Below, piece by piece: positions 10,321 through 21,528 of a stretch of DNA of 64,000 bases. The stretch's first letter is position 1. Each line of letters starts with the position of its first letter. The stretch covers positions 186,001 through 250,000 of the forward strand of contig JAPWGK010000010.1 of the NCBI GenBank assembly GCA_029641185.1. Reading direction: 5' to 3'. The position numbers and the translations under genes are program-made. The notes under the pieces are model-generated. The model was not told where the DNA came from and made no database searches. It saw only the letters and a list, made by a program, of their open reading frames with translations. Origin of the DNA: Pseudofabraea citricarpa. Lineage: Eukaryota; Ascomycota; Leotiomycetes; Helotiales; Dermateaceae.

Positions 10321-11866
10321 AACTAAAGCTCGACAAGAGCACGAATAAAACACAACACTAAAAGAACTAAAGTAACCTCTCAAGATCCGAACTCTATATT
10401 ATATATCTAAGTCCCTGAGTGTGTGTGCCTGAGTGTATATGCCTGTGTGTGTGTGTGCGTCCTACCGTGCTTCCTTATGCCTGTTCCTCCTTCATGCCTG
10501 AATCAGGGTATATTCTGATCTCCCAACCTCTAGCACCTGACCTCTGCACTTTTCCCTACCACAGTAGCTAACTGCTTCCTTTACACCTCTTTGAAGAAAT
10601 ATCTCTACCTTCCTGCCTTTTATATTTATACAAAATCGATTTTCAAAGAGGGAAAAGAAAACTTGCGTTAAAAAGGTATAAGGGAAAGAAAGATTAAGGT
10701 ATTACTCCTTCCTTTCTTCTCCTTTCATTTCCTGTACAATACACTTCAGGCAACGACCTACCATTTAGACAAATTATAAAATGTGACAACTTCTAGAAAT
10801 TCACTCACACTTGATATTTGTCTGAAGCAAATAGAGTTTACTTGATCAGGAAGGTGTTTGATAAATCTAGTATAAGGGAAATCAGAAGGTGACTCTTTAC
10901 TTAGCGTATAATTCTTCCTTTAGGGAATACCAGATGTCACCAGCGATCAGCTTCATAAAGGGTCTTTGTCGCTTAACTACACCTTTACGCGAAGGTGTTA
11001 CTTTAAAATGAAAGAGAAGAAAAGGATAGAGAAGACGATTATTTCGAGTTTTCTATATGCTTCAGAGAGCTATACAGATCTAAGGCTTCAAATAATCTTG
11101 TTCAGGTTTTGATTCTAAGGTTTCAGTTGTCTTTTATCGTCACGCGTTCAGGATGAAATCTGCCTTTGCTTAATGACAAGAAGAAGACAACTTTGCTTGC
11201 ATTCAGTCTATACCTAAATCAATGCATATTGTCTTTGTATGTAGATTAGCAAAACAGCTCATGTATCTATCAGGTTTCCAAAGTCATATAGCCAGTCAGC
11301 CAGCCAGGTGGCTGAAACCCACAGCACCAACCATATCGCTTATTTGCAGCCTTCATTGTACCATCATATGATATCACATGCCTAAGCCTCCTGTACACAA
11401 TTCCCCAAGATTCCCATCACTCATTTCTCATTCTGAAAAGCAATTTACAACTAGTACGTATCGAGCTATGCCAAGCGACTATAAGGCGCTTAGAACCCCG
11501 CAGAGGCTGGCTGGGCTTGCGTGACACGGCACACGGTTTTCGGTATCAGGACAGATAAATTGAGATCGCTTACCGCGGTCAGAGCTGAAACGAAGACTTT
11601 TTTAATCGGAGATTGTAAAACTGTGGGTAACTAGCTAAAATCATAAAGAAGCTGTGCATAGGCTTGTCAAATACGGTATACATTATATAGCTTGACGATC
11701 GAGTCGCTGCTGACTAATGCGGCAGACCCCACCGTGACCTTCAGCCGCAGGATAGGTACCTACTGTTTCAAAGCAACAGCGAGTCCTCGCGACGCATATT
11801 CAGAAAGAGATCACTGCGGTACTGTACTCGATCTATCACCCCTCGGGAGGGAAGCCAAGAATCAAA
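10321..11866. other. Gene-free AT-rich interval upstream of the HeLo gene
   Basis: There is no coding frame with protein-like composition. GTGT-rich simple sequence lies at 10418-10460 and pyrimidine tracts at 10690-10740. A TATA-like stretch, GTATACATTATATAGC, lies at about 11676-11691, some 180 bases before the HeLo gene start. Confidence 0.5.
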
Positions 11867-13591
11867 ATGTCGCTCGATCCAGGAGTCACTTTTCAGTTGT
11901 TCGCATGGTGCGTGCAGGGCTTCATGCTCTCGGACGCGAAAAAGATGGGCGCAGAAGGCTCTCTCCAGATGAGCCTTCTCAACTTCGAGGAGTACCGCTT
12001 CAAAGAATGGGCTGACAAAGTCGGCATTCTGCAGGATGGCAAGATAACCGATCCTAGGATCAACGCGGCCGTCGCCGAGGACCTGATGGCCCAGCTGGAT
12101 CGGCTGCTGCAAGACGACAATCTGCGACAGCGATACAAGCTGAATCTCGTGACGGATACGGCTGATGGCCATATCCTTCCCGAAACTGATGATGGTACGC
12201 CGGCAGCTGAGAGAATTCTGAGATTTGCTGTTTCGGATGCGGCGCGAGGGAAATTGCTGGCCAGAGCGAGAACACTTCAGTCCAAGAATCGCGTCGTCAA
12301 GCGGCTCCGCTGGGTCGCGTTCGACAAGGCCAGCTTCAAGGACTTTGTTGGAGATATCAGGTCTTTGGTATCGAACTTGTGGACCTTGCTCGATACGGCT
12401 AAGCATGATGCTATTGTGAGGGATATTTCTCAGGTGCTCACGAGATCAATCCAGACGAGCAATGACCTCAAGTCTCTCCAGGCAATGGGTGAGATTCTGG
12501 AGGCATCTGATGGGACGATTGGAGATCGGCAGCCAGATTTCTCGCTCGCCGTAAGCATGAAGTCATTGAGTATAAGTGATCAATTTGATTCTTGGACAGA
12601 TACCTCAACCCTCGTCGCCAGGCAAACTCAGAATCCAGCACCCACACGACTTGTTTCAGACCTAGTAAAAGACCTCGTCATGAAGAACGGTCATACATCC
12701 ATAGCTACAGCAACGTACGACAATAGGCCAGTTATCATCGAGCTGAAGTCAGTCGAGCCCAACATGCGCTCAAAGTTACGAGAGCGGGTAGAAAACCTCG
12801 CATCCCTCATGTCTGCGCCTAAACACCCTTCGTTCCTTACGCTTCACTGTATCGGATTTTATGAAGAGCCAACACAATTTAGATTTGGCTTTGTCTATGA
12901 CTACCCGGATAACACGACAGACTCACAAGCCCCTCAGACCTTTTCATTGCTCGACCTTCTTCGTAATGATAAGTGTCAACCAAGCGCGACGGCGCGGCTG
13001 AAGCTTGCACATGCCGTTGTCAGAACGCTCCACGTCTTCCATCTAGCTGGGTGGCTGCATAAAAACATCCGTAGCGAAAACATTCTGTTCTTTGCCCGAA
13101 ACCCGGTTGTTGGGCCCATTGACATCAATGCCCTGTCTGGCCCATATCTTTGTGGCTTCGAGTTCTCACGTTTATCACCAAGGACCGAAATCAGTGATGT
13201 TCCGTCCAAGAATTCTGCGCACGACATATATCGCCACGCCAACGCATTAGGAGATGTTCCAGCTGTTTTTGAAAGATACATGGACCTATACTCGGTAGGA
13301 GCAGTGTTGATCGAGATTGCGGAATGGCGATCTTTGAAGAGGTTGATTGCGAAATGTGTAGACGTATCGCAGGATTCAGTATCCTGCGAACAGATTAGTC
13401 GCGTAGGTCCATGGTTATTGAAGGAGAAAGTTGATTCTGGCATTGTAGCATTTCGACTAGGAGATGTGATCTCGCAAACGGCGAGAGAGTTTCTTACTGC
13501 CGGTAAAGAGACGGAACAAGGTCAAGGCGTGGCAGAAGGCGCACTGGATTTGGAAGACGTCGTTGAAAAGCTAAGGTCTTGTAATCTGTGA
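11867..13591 (+). CDS. HeLo-domain pseudokinase, 574 aa
   Basis: This is a fungal allorecognition-type protein. Residues about 8-215 match the alpha-helical HeLo (prion-inhibition and propagation, HET-s/LopB) domain, with the characteristic EEYRFKEWADKVG block and a paired Arg-rich helix RVVKRLRWVAFDK. HeLo domains act in membrane-targeting cell death in known cases. Residues about 265-565 are a protein-kinase fold with degraded catalysis. The catalytic HRD is HKN (398-400) and the DFG is replaced by GFE near 430, while a lysine in IELKSV (about 294) remains. It is therefore probably a pseudokinase used for sensing or binding. The frame is uninterrupted. The last 70 bases overlap, on the opposite strand, the end of the kinase-ankyrin gene. 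Confidence 0.87.
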   Translation: MSLDPGVTFQLFAWCVQGFMLSDAKKMGAEGSLQMSLLNFEEYRFKEWADKVGILQDGKITDPRINAAVAEDLMAQLDRLLQDDNLRQRYKLNLVTDTADGHILPETDDGTPAAERILRFAVSDAARGKLLARARTLQSKNRVVKRLRWVAFDKASFKDFVGDIRSLVSNLWTLLDTAKHDAIVRDISQVLTRSIQTSNDLKSLQAMGEILEASDGTIGDRQPDFSLAVSMKSLSISDQFDSWTDTSTLVARQTQNPAPTRLVSDLVKDLVMKNGHTSIATATYDNRPVIIELKSVEPNMRSKLRERVENLASLMSAPKHPSFLTLHCIGFYEEPTQFRFGFVYDYPDNTTDSQAPQTFSLLDLLRNDKCQPSATARLKLAHAVVRTLHVFHLAGWLHKNIRSENILFFARNPVVGPIDINALSGPYLCGFEFSRLSPRTEISDVPSKNSAHDIYRHANALGDVPAVFERYMDLYSVGAVLIEIAEWRSLKRLIAKCVDVSQDSVSCEQISRVGPWLLKEKVDSGIVAFRLGDVISQTAREFLTAGKETEQGQGVAEGALDLEDVVEKLRSCNL

Positions 13592-16500
13592 CGAGCATCA
13601 TCAACCTCCATTCGATTTAAGATCTGCCGAACCTTGAGGTTGTCTTTTGACAGCCGCTGTGCTAATTGAAGTGCTGTCTCATTTGTGTCATCCTCAATAT
13701 GAAAGTTAGCGCCATGTTCAAGCAGCAAGATTGCCGTTTCAATGTTTGACATGTCCAAAGCCAGATGCAATGCAGTTTTCCCTTCTATACCAGACTTTGT
13801 ATTTAAATCGCCTGGATCCTTGAATTTCTTCAAAAGTTCAAAGGCCATCTCTCGATTTGTTTGCATGTCGTAGTCGTCGGGCTTAACAGGCTTCTCAGCA
13901 ACGGTCACGAGACCCTCATAGCACAACGCGACCCGATGTAGGGCAGTGACATTGCGTTCTGGCTCAACGATGAAGTTTGGAGCAGGAAATCCCTCAGAAA
14001 CAGCTGTTTGGAGGAGGTACTTCAGTCTCGGGGCAGAATTGCGGGCGTTCAGCATGATAACAAATCCCAGAATGGTGGTTTTATACAGAGACCTGATGAT
14101 TGAGGAACACTTCTGGAGCGCGTTGATGTCTGCACCATTCCTGAGCATGAACGTGGCCATTGAGAAGCTGTTGTTGCGGACACATAGGCTGAAAGGAGTG
14201 TCAAGTTCCTCGTCTTTTACGTCACGACCTTCTATAGGCAGTCCTGACTCCAGCAGCCTTTGCGCGATGTATGTACTGTCGCCGTTGTTAGATTCTGCCA
14301 GAACCTGAAGAGCTCCCCAAGTCTTCTCTTCAGCACGATAAGGATTTAGGGCCTTCACCCAAACACTGGCGTTATGCTGGAGGAGAACATCGAAGACGTC
14401 GCGGCGATTGTATCGAATGCTAGCAAGCAATGGCGTGTGCTTTTTCTTAGAGCAGGCAATTTCAATGTCTCCCACTCCCCATCCACTTCTTGTGATGTGA
14501 ATTGCAGCATCATCATGATATTGAGTGATGCAGAAATAAAGCAAGGTATTGCTCATTCCCCCATATGTCTGGCTCATGACCCGATCACTAGACTTTTCTC
14601 GGAGAAAGTCTAACGTTGCATGAAGACGTGCTAAATATCCAGAGCCGTGCCTCAGAATCATTGAGAATCTGTCAGCACTCCAGACTGCTGCAAGTATCAA
14701 TGGGTGGTAGTATATCAGATTCCATTCAGTCGACAATGCCAGCTTTTCCTCTAAATTGCTGATCATGGCGCTCAAACATTCAACGTTGAAATAGTATGCA
14801 GCAAATCCTAAAGTTGACCCGAACATTCCATAATCATGAGTCTGTTCCTTGTATAATGGATCTGCACCGTGTGCAAGGAGAAATTTGACCACTACGAGCC
14901 GATTTCGCACAACTGCCCATAGCATAGGCGAGCCACGAGGCAGCTTGTCGACATCGACACCGCACTCGAAGAGTCCATGGTTTATATGATTTTTGGTCTG
15001 ACAATTCACTTCTACACCCTTGTTAATCATGTAGGTTCCAATTTCCTCGATATAACCATCTGGAATGTTTATAAGCCAGTGCAAAGGGCTCTCCCCATTG
15101 AGTGCCACAATCGTTGGGTTCGCACCATGTTTGATGAGATATCTGACCACTTCGGGATGCTGGCCTCGACAGGCACACAGAAGTGGAGTCTCTCCAGATT
15201 CGTTCAGGCAGTTGATATCCAAACTGCTGAACTTTGCCATGAGTGCTGCGATAGGAGCAGAAAATCCGCAACTCGCAGCAAAGTGGATTAAAGTATCCCC
15301 GCGCCTGTTTACTCGCAGACGATAAACCTCATCTTCGGTGTTGACTTGGGCGACAACGAATTCCTCATTTACCAATAGAGGTTGGCTATAGTTATGCAGC
15401 ATGTTTTGCGGCATAAACCATGGGGCGCCAATTCCAGCCCATGCTGATCGCATAGTCATCCAGCAATGATTAGCCTTTTCCGGATTAAGTGCCTTGAGAT
15501 CTTCATATGCTGCATGTGACCCATGTAGTGCATGAGTGTAAAGCACATCAATGACAGGAAAACCTTCAGGCAGGGGTTTGTTGCATGCTGTATGTATACG
15601 CCAAAAGTACGCCTCAGCAAGTTCCTCACCACCTCTGACTGAATGGGTCAGGATATGTAGAGCATCTTCTACACTTTTGTCTACCTGATAACCGTCGATA
15701 TAGAACGAACATAGGAAGAAGTTCTCTCGAGCATTCCTGCTTTGCACAGATAAAAGCGCCAGTCGTTGGACATGGGGTTGGAATGACTTCATGATCTGCC
15801 AAGAGAAAATCCGGCGCTGTCGCATATTAGCTACGCGTTACCGATATTAAGAGATCGGGGTCATTTTTGTTCATACTTGATATCCTCTTTCAGACCAAGA
15901 AGTTAATGCTGGACTACAAAATCAGCGGTAGGCAAGATATCAACAGGAGGGGAAAATAATACACCAAAGGAAGGCCTTCATCTGGATGAGCAGTTTGAAA
16001 AGAGATCGAGTCGGTAGAAAGGTTTTCAACAACCATTGTAGGATGGGTCTTATACTATGTGAGTCTTGTGGTATATAGTATCTTGAATAAGTACTAACAG
16101 AAGGCGGAGATCGAGTTTGTAATTGTTGTTCGGGAGCATTCTTCTTGGCAGTGCTATGGATTGCAATAAGCATCTGGTCTGATACATTCAGAGGAAAATT
16201 GGGTGCATACTCATAATATTGGGTAATGACTTGGTCCAGGATCGTGCTCACCTTTGATTCGTCTCGCGGCTCTGGATTACTGGTCAGACAATATTCAAGA
16301 ATTCTTGGGACTTCTCTATAGAAATGGTGGCGAGCCGCCATTTCCGTCAATCTCAAAATAGATTCTTGTAGCCCTGGCGACAGGGTCGAAATAGAGTCAA
16401 TAGACACAGCTCGTGCTTCAAGCCAGTCTGACTCATCATTGACTGAAAACGTGAAGTCTTTAGCCACATCAGGTAATATTTGCATCCGGAGATAGGACCA

Positions 16501-17556
16501 CATCCACCGCTGCATCCAGTCACTGTTGTTTACTTTCTCTAAGAGGCCATCGTTCTTCTTCAAATTATCCATTTCCTGCCGATACTCAGCCTTGGGTATA
16601 TTTGGCGAGATGAGAAGATCGAAAGGTGTAGACAAAGCAAGGACTGTTGACCAGATAACAAGTCCTAGTGAGAAAACATCAGCTTGTTGCAATAGATGCC
16701 GAGGTATAGGCTGTATTGTCTCAGGGGCTTTCCAAGCATATGTCCCCCCGATCATTGTCAAGCTGTACTGCGGTTGAAGAAAGACAGAGAACCCAAAGTC
16801 TGCCAGCTTCGCCTTGAAATACCGTTCTTCATCTTTGAAAATTAAAACGTTTTCAGGCTTCAGGTCCCCATGCACTATGCCAACCTCATGTAAAACCATA
16901 AGACCAGCAGTGATGTCCTTGCAGAGAAAAGCTTGGACAAACCCGCCCAAGGATCGATCCCGATTAATGAGGTCAGCTAGAGTCCCACATTCTGCGTATT
17001 CAACTGCAAGCACAGGATAGAGGTGCTCGGGATCGTGTGGGTTGCTACCCCATCCCAGGCCAAGGAAATCAATTATATTAGGGTGTTTTGATAAGATCGG
17101 ATTGACCATGGCATGGAGCTCGGTCAGAAGAGTTTGAAAGGCAACTCGAGCATGTGGTACTGGCTCACCATTCCGTTGGAACTCAATTCGGACGGATTTG
17201 TACGCAACGTATTTATCAGCACGCTGATACGGCACCATTCTCAAAGAGAGGAGCCCTCCCATAACGGCAGATACAGCTGGTAGTTTTATTTCAGGCACCT
17301 CGTGCCGAGTAACTTGAAAAGAGGCCCCATGACCAATGTAAACAGAAGAATCGATGGTTTCAGCGTCCAGGCATAGCTGAGGTAAGGGTCCTGATACTCT
17401 ATTTGTTTGACCAACAACGTAAAGCAAGTCCATTAGGTGCGGGGTATAGTGGTGCACCACCGCGCTTTGCAACTCCTGGCCATGGGATATGGAGTTATCC
17501 GGTGCGGTATTCGGCGATGAAGCTGGAAAGGATGTCAATGGCCTTCCTGAACTCAT
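13522..17556 (-). CDS. Protein kinase with ankyrin repeats, about 1243 aa
   Basis: Two exons, 16099-17556 and 13522-15795, join in phase across intron 15796-16098 (GTTAGT donor, GGCAG acceptor). The first encodes an apparently active Ser/Thr kinase: YVAYKS lysine near residue 120, HGDLKPEN with Asp 231, DFG at 253-255 and APE near 277. The exon ends in RSPPS, as in related fungal kinase-ankyrin proteins. The second holds a helical linker (MKSFQPHVQRLAL) and then ankyrin repeats, recognisable as NRRGDTLIHFAASCG, GETPLLCACRGQHPEVV and GKTALHLALDMSNIETA. The start is the ATG before SSGRPLT; an earlier in-frame ATG at 17664 would add a hydrophobic leader. Such proteins are accessory, often NLR-like, in moulds. 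The exact splice is inferred from frame and family order. Confidence 0.8.
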
Positions 17557-18426
17557 GATTTGGTGTGAATAGGTTGGAAGCCTCGTAATTTTATACTGAG
17601 TGATCACGGACAGAGTACAGAAGAGAGGATATGTCAAAGGTAGGAAGATTAGATAGCCAGCCACCCAAGCTATCTTAGGTAATCAAAGCACTAAGCTAAA
17701 CATAAGCGCACAGCTGACGTGGGAATCATGAAAATCACATTAAGCGAGCCTATCGAACTGTGAGCTGCCTGTAGACAAAGGCCACTTATTTGTCCTGCCA
17801 AGCCACGTTTTTTATCACTTGCGGGGTAGAAAAAACATTACATAGTAGTGAAATCCCTATCTTAGATATACTATATAGTTCAGCTACTTTTGAAACAATT
17901 TTCAAGGCAGCTATAGATATATTAAAGAAATTCTACTATTTGTTAACGTAGAAAATAATACTTTCTCCTCAAAAGCTTTAATATACGCAGCTTATAATTG
18001 TTTTATAATTCTAGCTATTAATAAATATAAGTTTCTAGTAGAAACTATTTTAGTTTAATTTTCTTAAAAATTATATTACTATTAGTTATAATTAAGTTTT
18101 ATTATTGGCTAAGCTCTAGTTATCATAAGAGGGACATCAAATATCCAAGTGTTATTATATTTAACAAGTCGTAATATTTTAACAAGTATCTCCTAGTCGA
18201 GTATTATCTCTTAATCAAGTGTTATCACCTGGTTGAGCGTTGTCATCTGGTTGAGCGTTGTCACCTAGTTGAGCGTTGTCAAGTATTACCTCCCAGTTAA
18301 GAGCTCTGTTCCAATTTAGATCTCTCCTCCTCCTTCAAATCCTCCTCTCACTTCACAATCCACTCCACCTTTTTCTCTGATACCCTACCCCCTCAAAGAA
18401 AGAAGCAATTCAATCTAAAGCCGAGG
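17557..18426. other. AT-rich, RIP-like interval with an 18-bp tandem repeat
   Basis: From about 17830 to 18190 the sequence is strongly A+T rich with abundant TA steps and no usable frame, as expected for a transposon relic decayed by repeat-induced point mutation. The first 270 bases lie upstream of the kinase-ankyrin gene. The 3' part becomes CT-rich and leads into the 18427 ORF. Confidence 0.55.
18189..18297. repeat. 18-bp degenerate tandem repeat
   Basis: Three good units of CACCTGGTTGAGCGTTGT occupy 18226-18243, 18244-18261 and 18262-18279. At least two more diverged units lie upstream (TCTCCTAGTCGAGTATTA type) and a partial one downstream. The upstream units differ mainly by C-to-T and G-to-A changes, consistent with RIP decay. 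Confidence 0.75.
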
Positions 18427-18708
18427 ATGTCGAGACAGGACACGGCTCGACCTAATTGGCGACAACGTTTCCTGGGAATGATCCGCAAAGTCAAAAATAA
18501 GGTTTTAAACCACAGGATCCGAGGGTCTGAGACGGACACAGAAGTTGACGAGGAGGTCATACCTTCCTCGGGAAACGGATCATCACGCCGTTATTTCACC
18601 CCGCAGCGATCAATAGCTGTTGATGTATACCTTCCCTCTACGAATACAATCACCTCTCAAGACCAACTTCGAACCGAGCTGTCCTCAACATACATATCAA
18701 GATCTTAG
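18427..18708 (+). CDS. Small basic ORF just upstream of the BTB gene, 93 aa
   Basis: The family is not recognised. Residues 1-35 are very basic (WRQRFLGMIRKVKNKVL), followed by an acidic patch TDTEVDEEV and a Ser-rich part. The start lies after a CT-rich leader typical of fungal mRNAs, and the stop is only two bases before the ATG of the BTB-bromodomain gene. It could be an independent small gene, a long upstream ORF on a two-cistron message, or an N-terminal exon of the BTB gene joined by a splice I could not find in phase (a GTATAC site at about 18625 gives the wrong phase). Confidence 0.4.
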   Translation: MSRQDTARPNWRQRFLGMIRKVKNKVLNHRIRGSETDTEVDEEVIPSSGNGSSRRYFTPQRSIAVDVYLPSTNTITSQDQLRTELSSTYISRS

Positions 18709-18710
18709 CA

Positions 18711-20041
18711 ATGGCTGGTCACAGCAAGGCAAACACTGTATCGATTGTTAATTGGCAGTAAGTGAAATCTAGATTACTGTGAGCCTCCTAGCTAATTTGA
18801 TCAGTCGCCCCCAAGTAGAGTTTAGTACGTTTATTGTTGGTTCTTCGAAAGATCGTTTTGTTATTCAACAGGCTCTCCTCTGCGCAAGATCACCGTATTT
18901 TCGCAAACAAGGCGACAGATACTTCGAGTTGCCCAAAACTGAAGTAGCAGTATTTGGCTATTTTCAACACTTTCTCTTCACTGGCAATCTCGATTATGCA
19001 AATGGTATCCCCGAGTACGACATGTTACTTGGCATTTGGAAGCTAGGAGTAAGATTTCATTTTGCAGAATTATGCTCTGCGGCCCTGGATGCCATTGATA
19101 TACGACACAAAACAACGCGGACATTGCCAAGAGTCGACATTCATGTCGCAGCCTTTAAGATAACAGAGAAAGGAAGTACACTTCGTTCAATGTTCGTGGA
19201 GTGGATCAAGGCACATAGGATTTTGTTATCTCAAGAGATCCAGGCAACAGATCCTAAGGCAATGCAGGAACTATTGGGCGAGCTGGTAAATTACGACCGA
19301 CCTGTCGCTGTGGCTCATTCTATCCATCAAGTTGAAGATTCTTATGCTGGAAGGAATCTCCCAACCGACAGAATTTTATCGCATACACCTGCACGAGAAA
19401 GAAATGGGAACAGCACCCCTTCAATAAAAAAGACACCCTCTGCAAAGCCATCTTCTGTTAAAGTCGACGAACGAGTGTCAGGGAGAAAGCGCAAGTTGAC
19501 TACTCCTAGGTCCTCTCAGTCTGCACATCGAAGAGAACAGAAAGGGGGTAGCACAGCATTTAGCCCAGGCTCAACAAATACAACCGACAACACTGCAGTA
19601 ATCAAAAAGAAAGATAACGAATTGCCACCTGATCAAATGATTCGAGACTTGGCGAAAGAAATGCCCGAACCAAGCCAAACGGATCGTCCACCTTTAGGTA
19701 CACACCAGGAGCAGATGGAATTTTGTCAAAAAGTCTTGCATTTGATGCTCAGTGACTCAGGCTGGTGGTCTAAAGTCAACATGCCGTTCATGTACCCAGT
19801 TGATACTGATCACGATGGTGCCCCAGACTATTATAAAATTATCGAGAGACCAATGTCACTCTCTGAAGTCGAGACAAAGTTGAATAATGATAGATACATG
19901 GGTATCAATCAGTTTGCGGAAGATGTACGGCAGATCTTTAAGAACTGCTATCAGTACTGGGAGTCCAATGATGAAGTTTTCCACTTATGCAAGTTAGTCG
20001 AGAAGGCTTTCAATCAGGAATGGGCTTGTGTCACGGTCTAG
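18711..20041 (+). CDS. BTB/POZ-bromodomain fusion protein, 427 aa
   Basis: Exons 18711-18757 and 18805-20041 join across a 47-base intron with GTAAGT, CTAAT and CAG. Residues about 17-110 are a BTB/POZ domain, read from EFSTFIVGSSKDRFVIQQAL, CARSPYF and the following helices, a protein-interaction fold. A basic, Ser/Thr-rich linker (205-290) contains SGRKRKL, a likely nuclear signal. Residues about 316-425 resemble the second bromodomain of BET proteins such as Bdf1: PFMYPVD, then PDYYKIIERPMSLSEVETKL, then DVRQIFKNCYQY. The position where BET domains keep the acetyl-lysine-binding Asn (NCYxYN) is Trp 401 here, so normal ligand binding is doubtful. The combination suggests a chromatin-linked or allorecognition adaptor; function is inference. 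Confidence 0.82.
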
Positions 20042-20887
20042 AAAGCATGAAACAGGATTCTAAGCACCAAATAGAATTCAGTTGGCGTTTCTTTATTGCT
20101 GGCTCTGAATGAATGGACCACAGGTTACTTGGAGAATTCCCGTGGTTGTCTGCTTTCCTTTGCGTTGACGTGGTCCAGATGTCTTCCCTCTTTCAAGTCT
20201 GTACGATACACATTCATGCCGGTTGCTTCTTTCATTTTCGTGTCTTTCTTCCTTTCTTTCTTTGCTTTTACATCTGAGACTCGGCATAGTTTGGCTGGGC
20301 TTGCTTGCTTATTTTCCAATGATTCCTCAGTTTAGACGGGAAGTGGTTCTTTAATTCTTCAATAAAGTAGCAATTCTTTGTTGACATCAACTGAACGTTC
20401 TATGTGCCTGCTAACATGCCTGACTGGGTGATAAAGTTTGATTGCATGGTTCGTGTTAGCAATTTTGAGATTCTGGAGACTGGAATTCGGGGAATTATGT
20501 CCAAGGTATTGGACAATGGGATAGAACTACGTCTTTAAATGTGCTGATGTCTTGCCAGAGGCTAGGAGTTTAATTTTCCTTTTTTAATTTTCAGGCATGT
20601 TTGCTTTGGTGGAAGAAGTTAAGCGACAAGTGTCTTAGATATCTCCTTTTAATCATCAAATCATGAACATAAGTGCTTCTTTAGACTGTATTTGATTTGT
20701 GAGAACATATGAAAATTCAGGTTACATGGCAACTGGGTCGACATGCACAAAGAACCAGTGGAATAAGACCAAGGAGCCCAAGGCTCAAAGGGATGCAGTA
20801 ACAAAACTGATTTTGAGGTACTCTTCAACAATTCTCTCTGCCCACTGCGAGCCCGTCTTCTTTCCCAAACTACAATCTCCCCACCAT
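20042..20887. other. Convergent intergenic region
   Basis: This is 3' sequence between the BTB gene (plus) and the EF-hand gene (minus). There are pyrimidine runs near 20225-20275; no gene or structured element is seen. Confidence 0.5.
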
Positions 20888-21528
20888 CTAAGCCTTGCGA
20901 TTGTATGCCTGCTCCTTCGTAAGGTAGCCTTCATTGTCCTCATCAAACAAAGACCATCGCTCCTTGGCCTCAGTCAAATTGACCAACTGGTCTCCAGCCA
21001 CATATGTTGCCCACTCCAAGTACGAAAGCTTCCCATCGTTGTTCTTGTCGGCGGCATCAAATTTGTGTCTGTCGTACATTGTTAGCAGCAGATAGTTGAG
21101 ATAGGAGCAAATCTGTCACTCACAGGCACTTCTCGTTCTCGTCACCGTCAATGTTGAAAGGGCTCCGAAGTTCGTGCTGTGCTTGGTCGTTGCCAGTACT
21201 GCTGCCACATATGTTTGGGCAATTGTCAGAGCCTCCAAGGCATCCGTCATCGCAGTTGCAACAGAAGATGTTGCTGTGCAAATCGGGACCGTTAGCTGAT
21301 CATACTGAGTTTCGGGTTTCTGGGAGTAGCTTACCAAGCTCCGACTCCACAGCATGAAAAGATCCCAAGTTGGCTTCCATCGCAGCAGAAGGTTTGAGGA
21401 CAATATCCTGCTTTTCCAGGGCAGGGGATCAGTCTGGTGCAACCTCCTGAACAGCAGTCTGCTGCTGTCGTACCGGCGAGGATGAGGAGTGTTGAGATAA
21501 GAAGGGGTTTGATGAGAGTGAAATGCAT
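20888..21528 (-). CDS. Secreted Cys-rich EF-hand protein, 174 aa
   Basis: Exons 21335-21528, 21124-21273 and 20888-21068 join in frame; the introns are 61 and 55 bases. The start at the ATG before HFTLIKPLL gives a clear signal peptide (about 22 residues, cut after TTAA). The next 70 residues carry dense cysteines, with CCSGGC, CCDG, SCCGVGAC and FCCNCDDGC motifs and a final CPNICG. The C-terminal half holds two EF-hand loops, DAADKNNDGKLSYLEW and DEDNEGYLTKEQ, so it probably binds calcium outside the cell. A small secreted, disulfide-rich, calcium-binding protein is a candidate effector or wall-associated protein; the role is not proven. All splice sites are canonical GT..AG. Confidence 0.85.
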
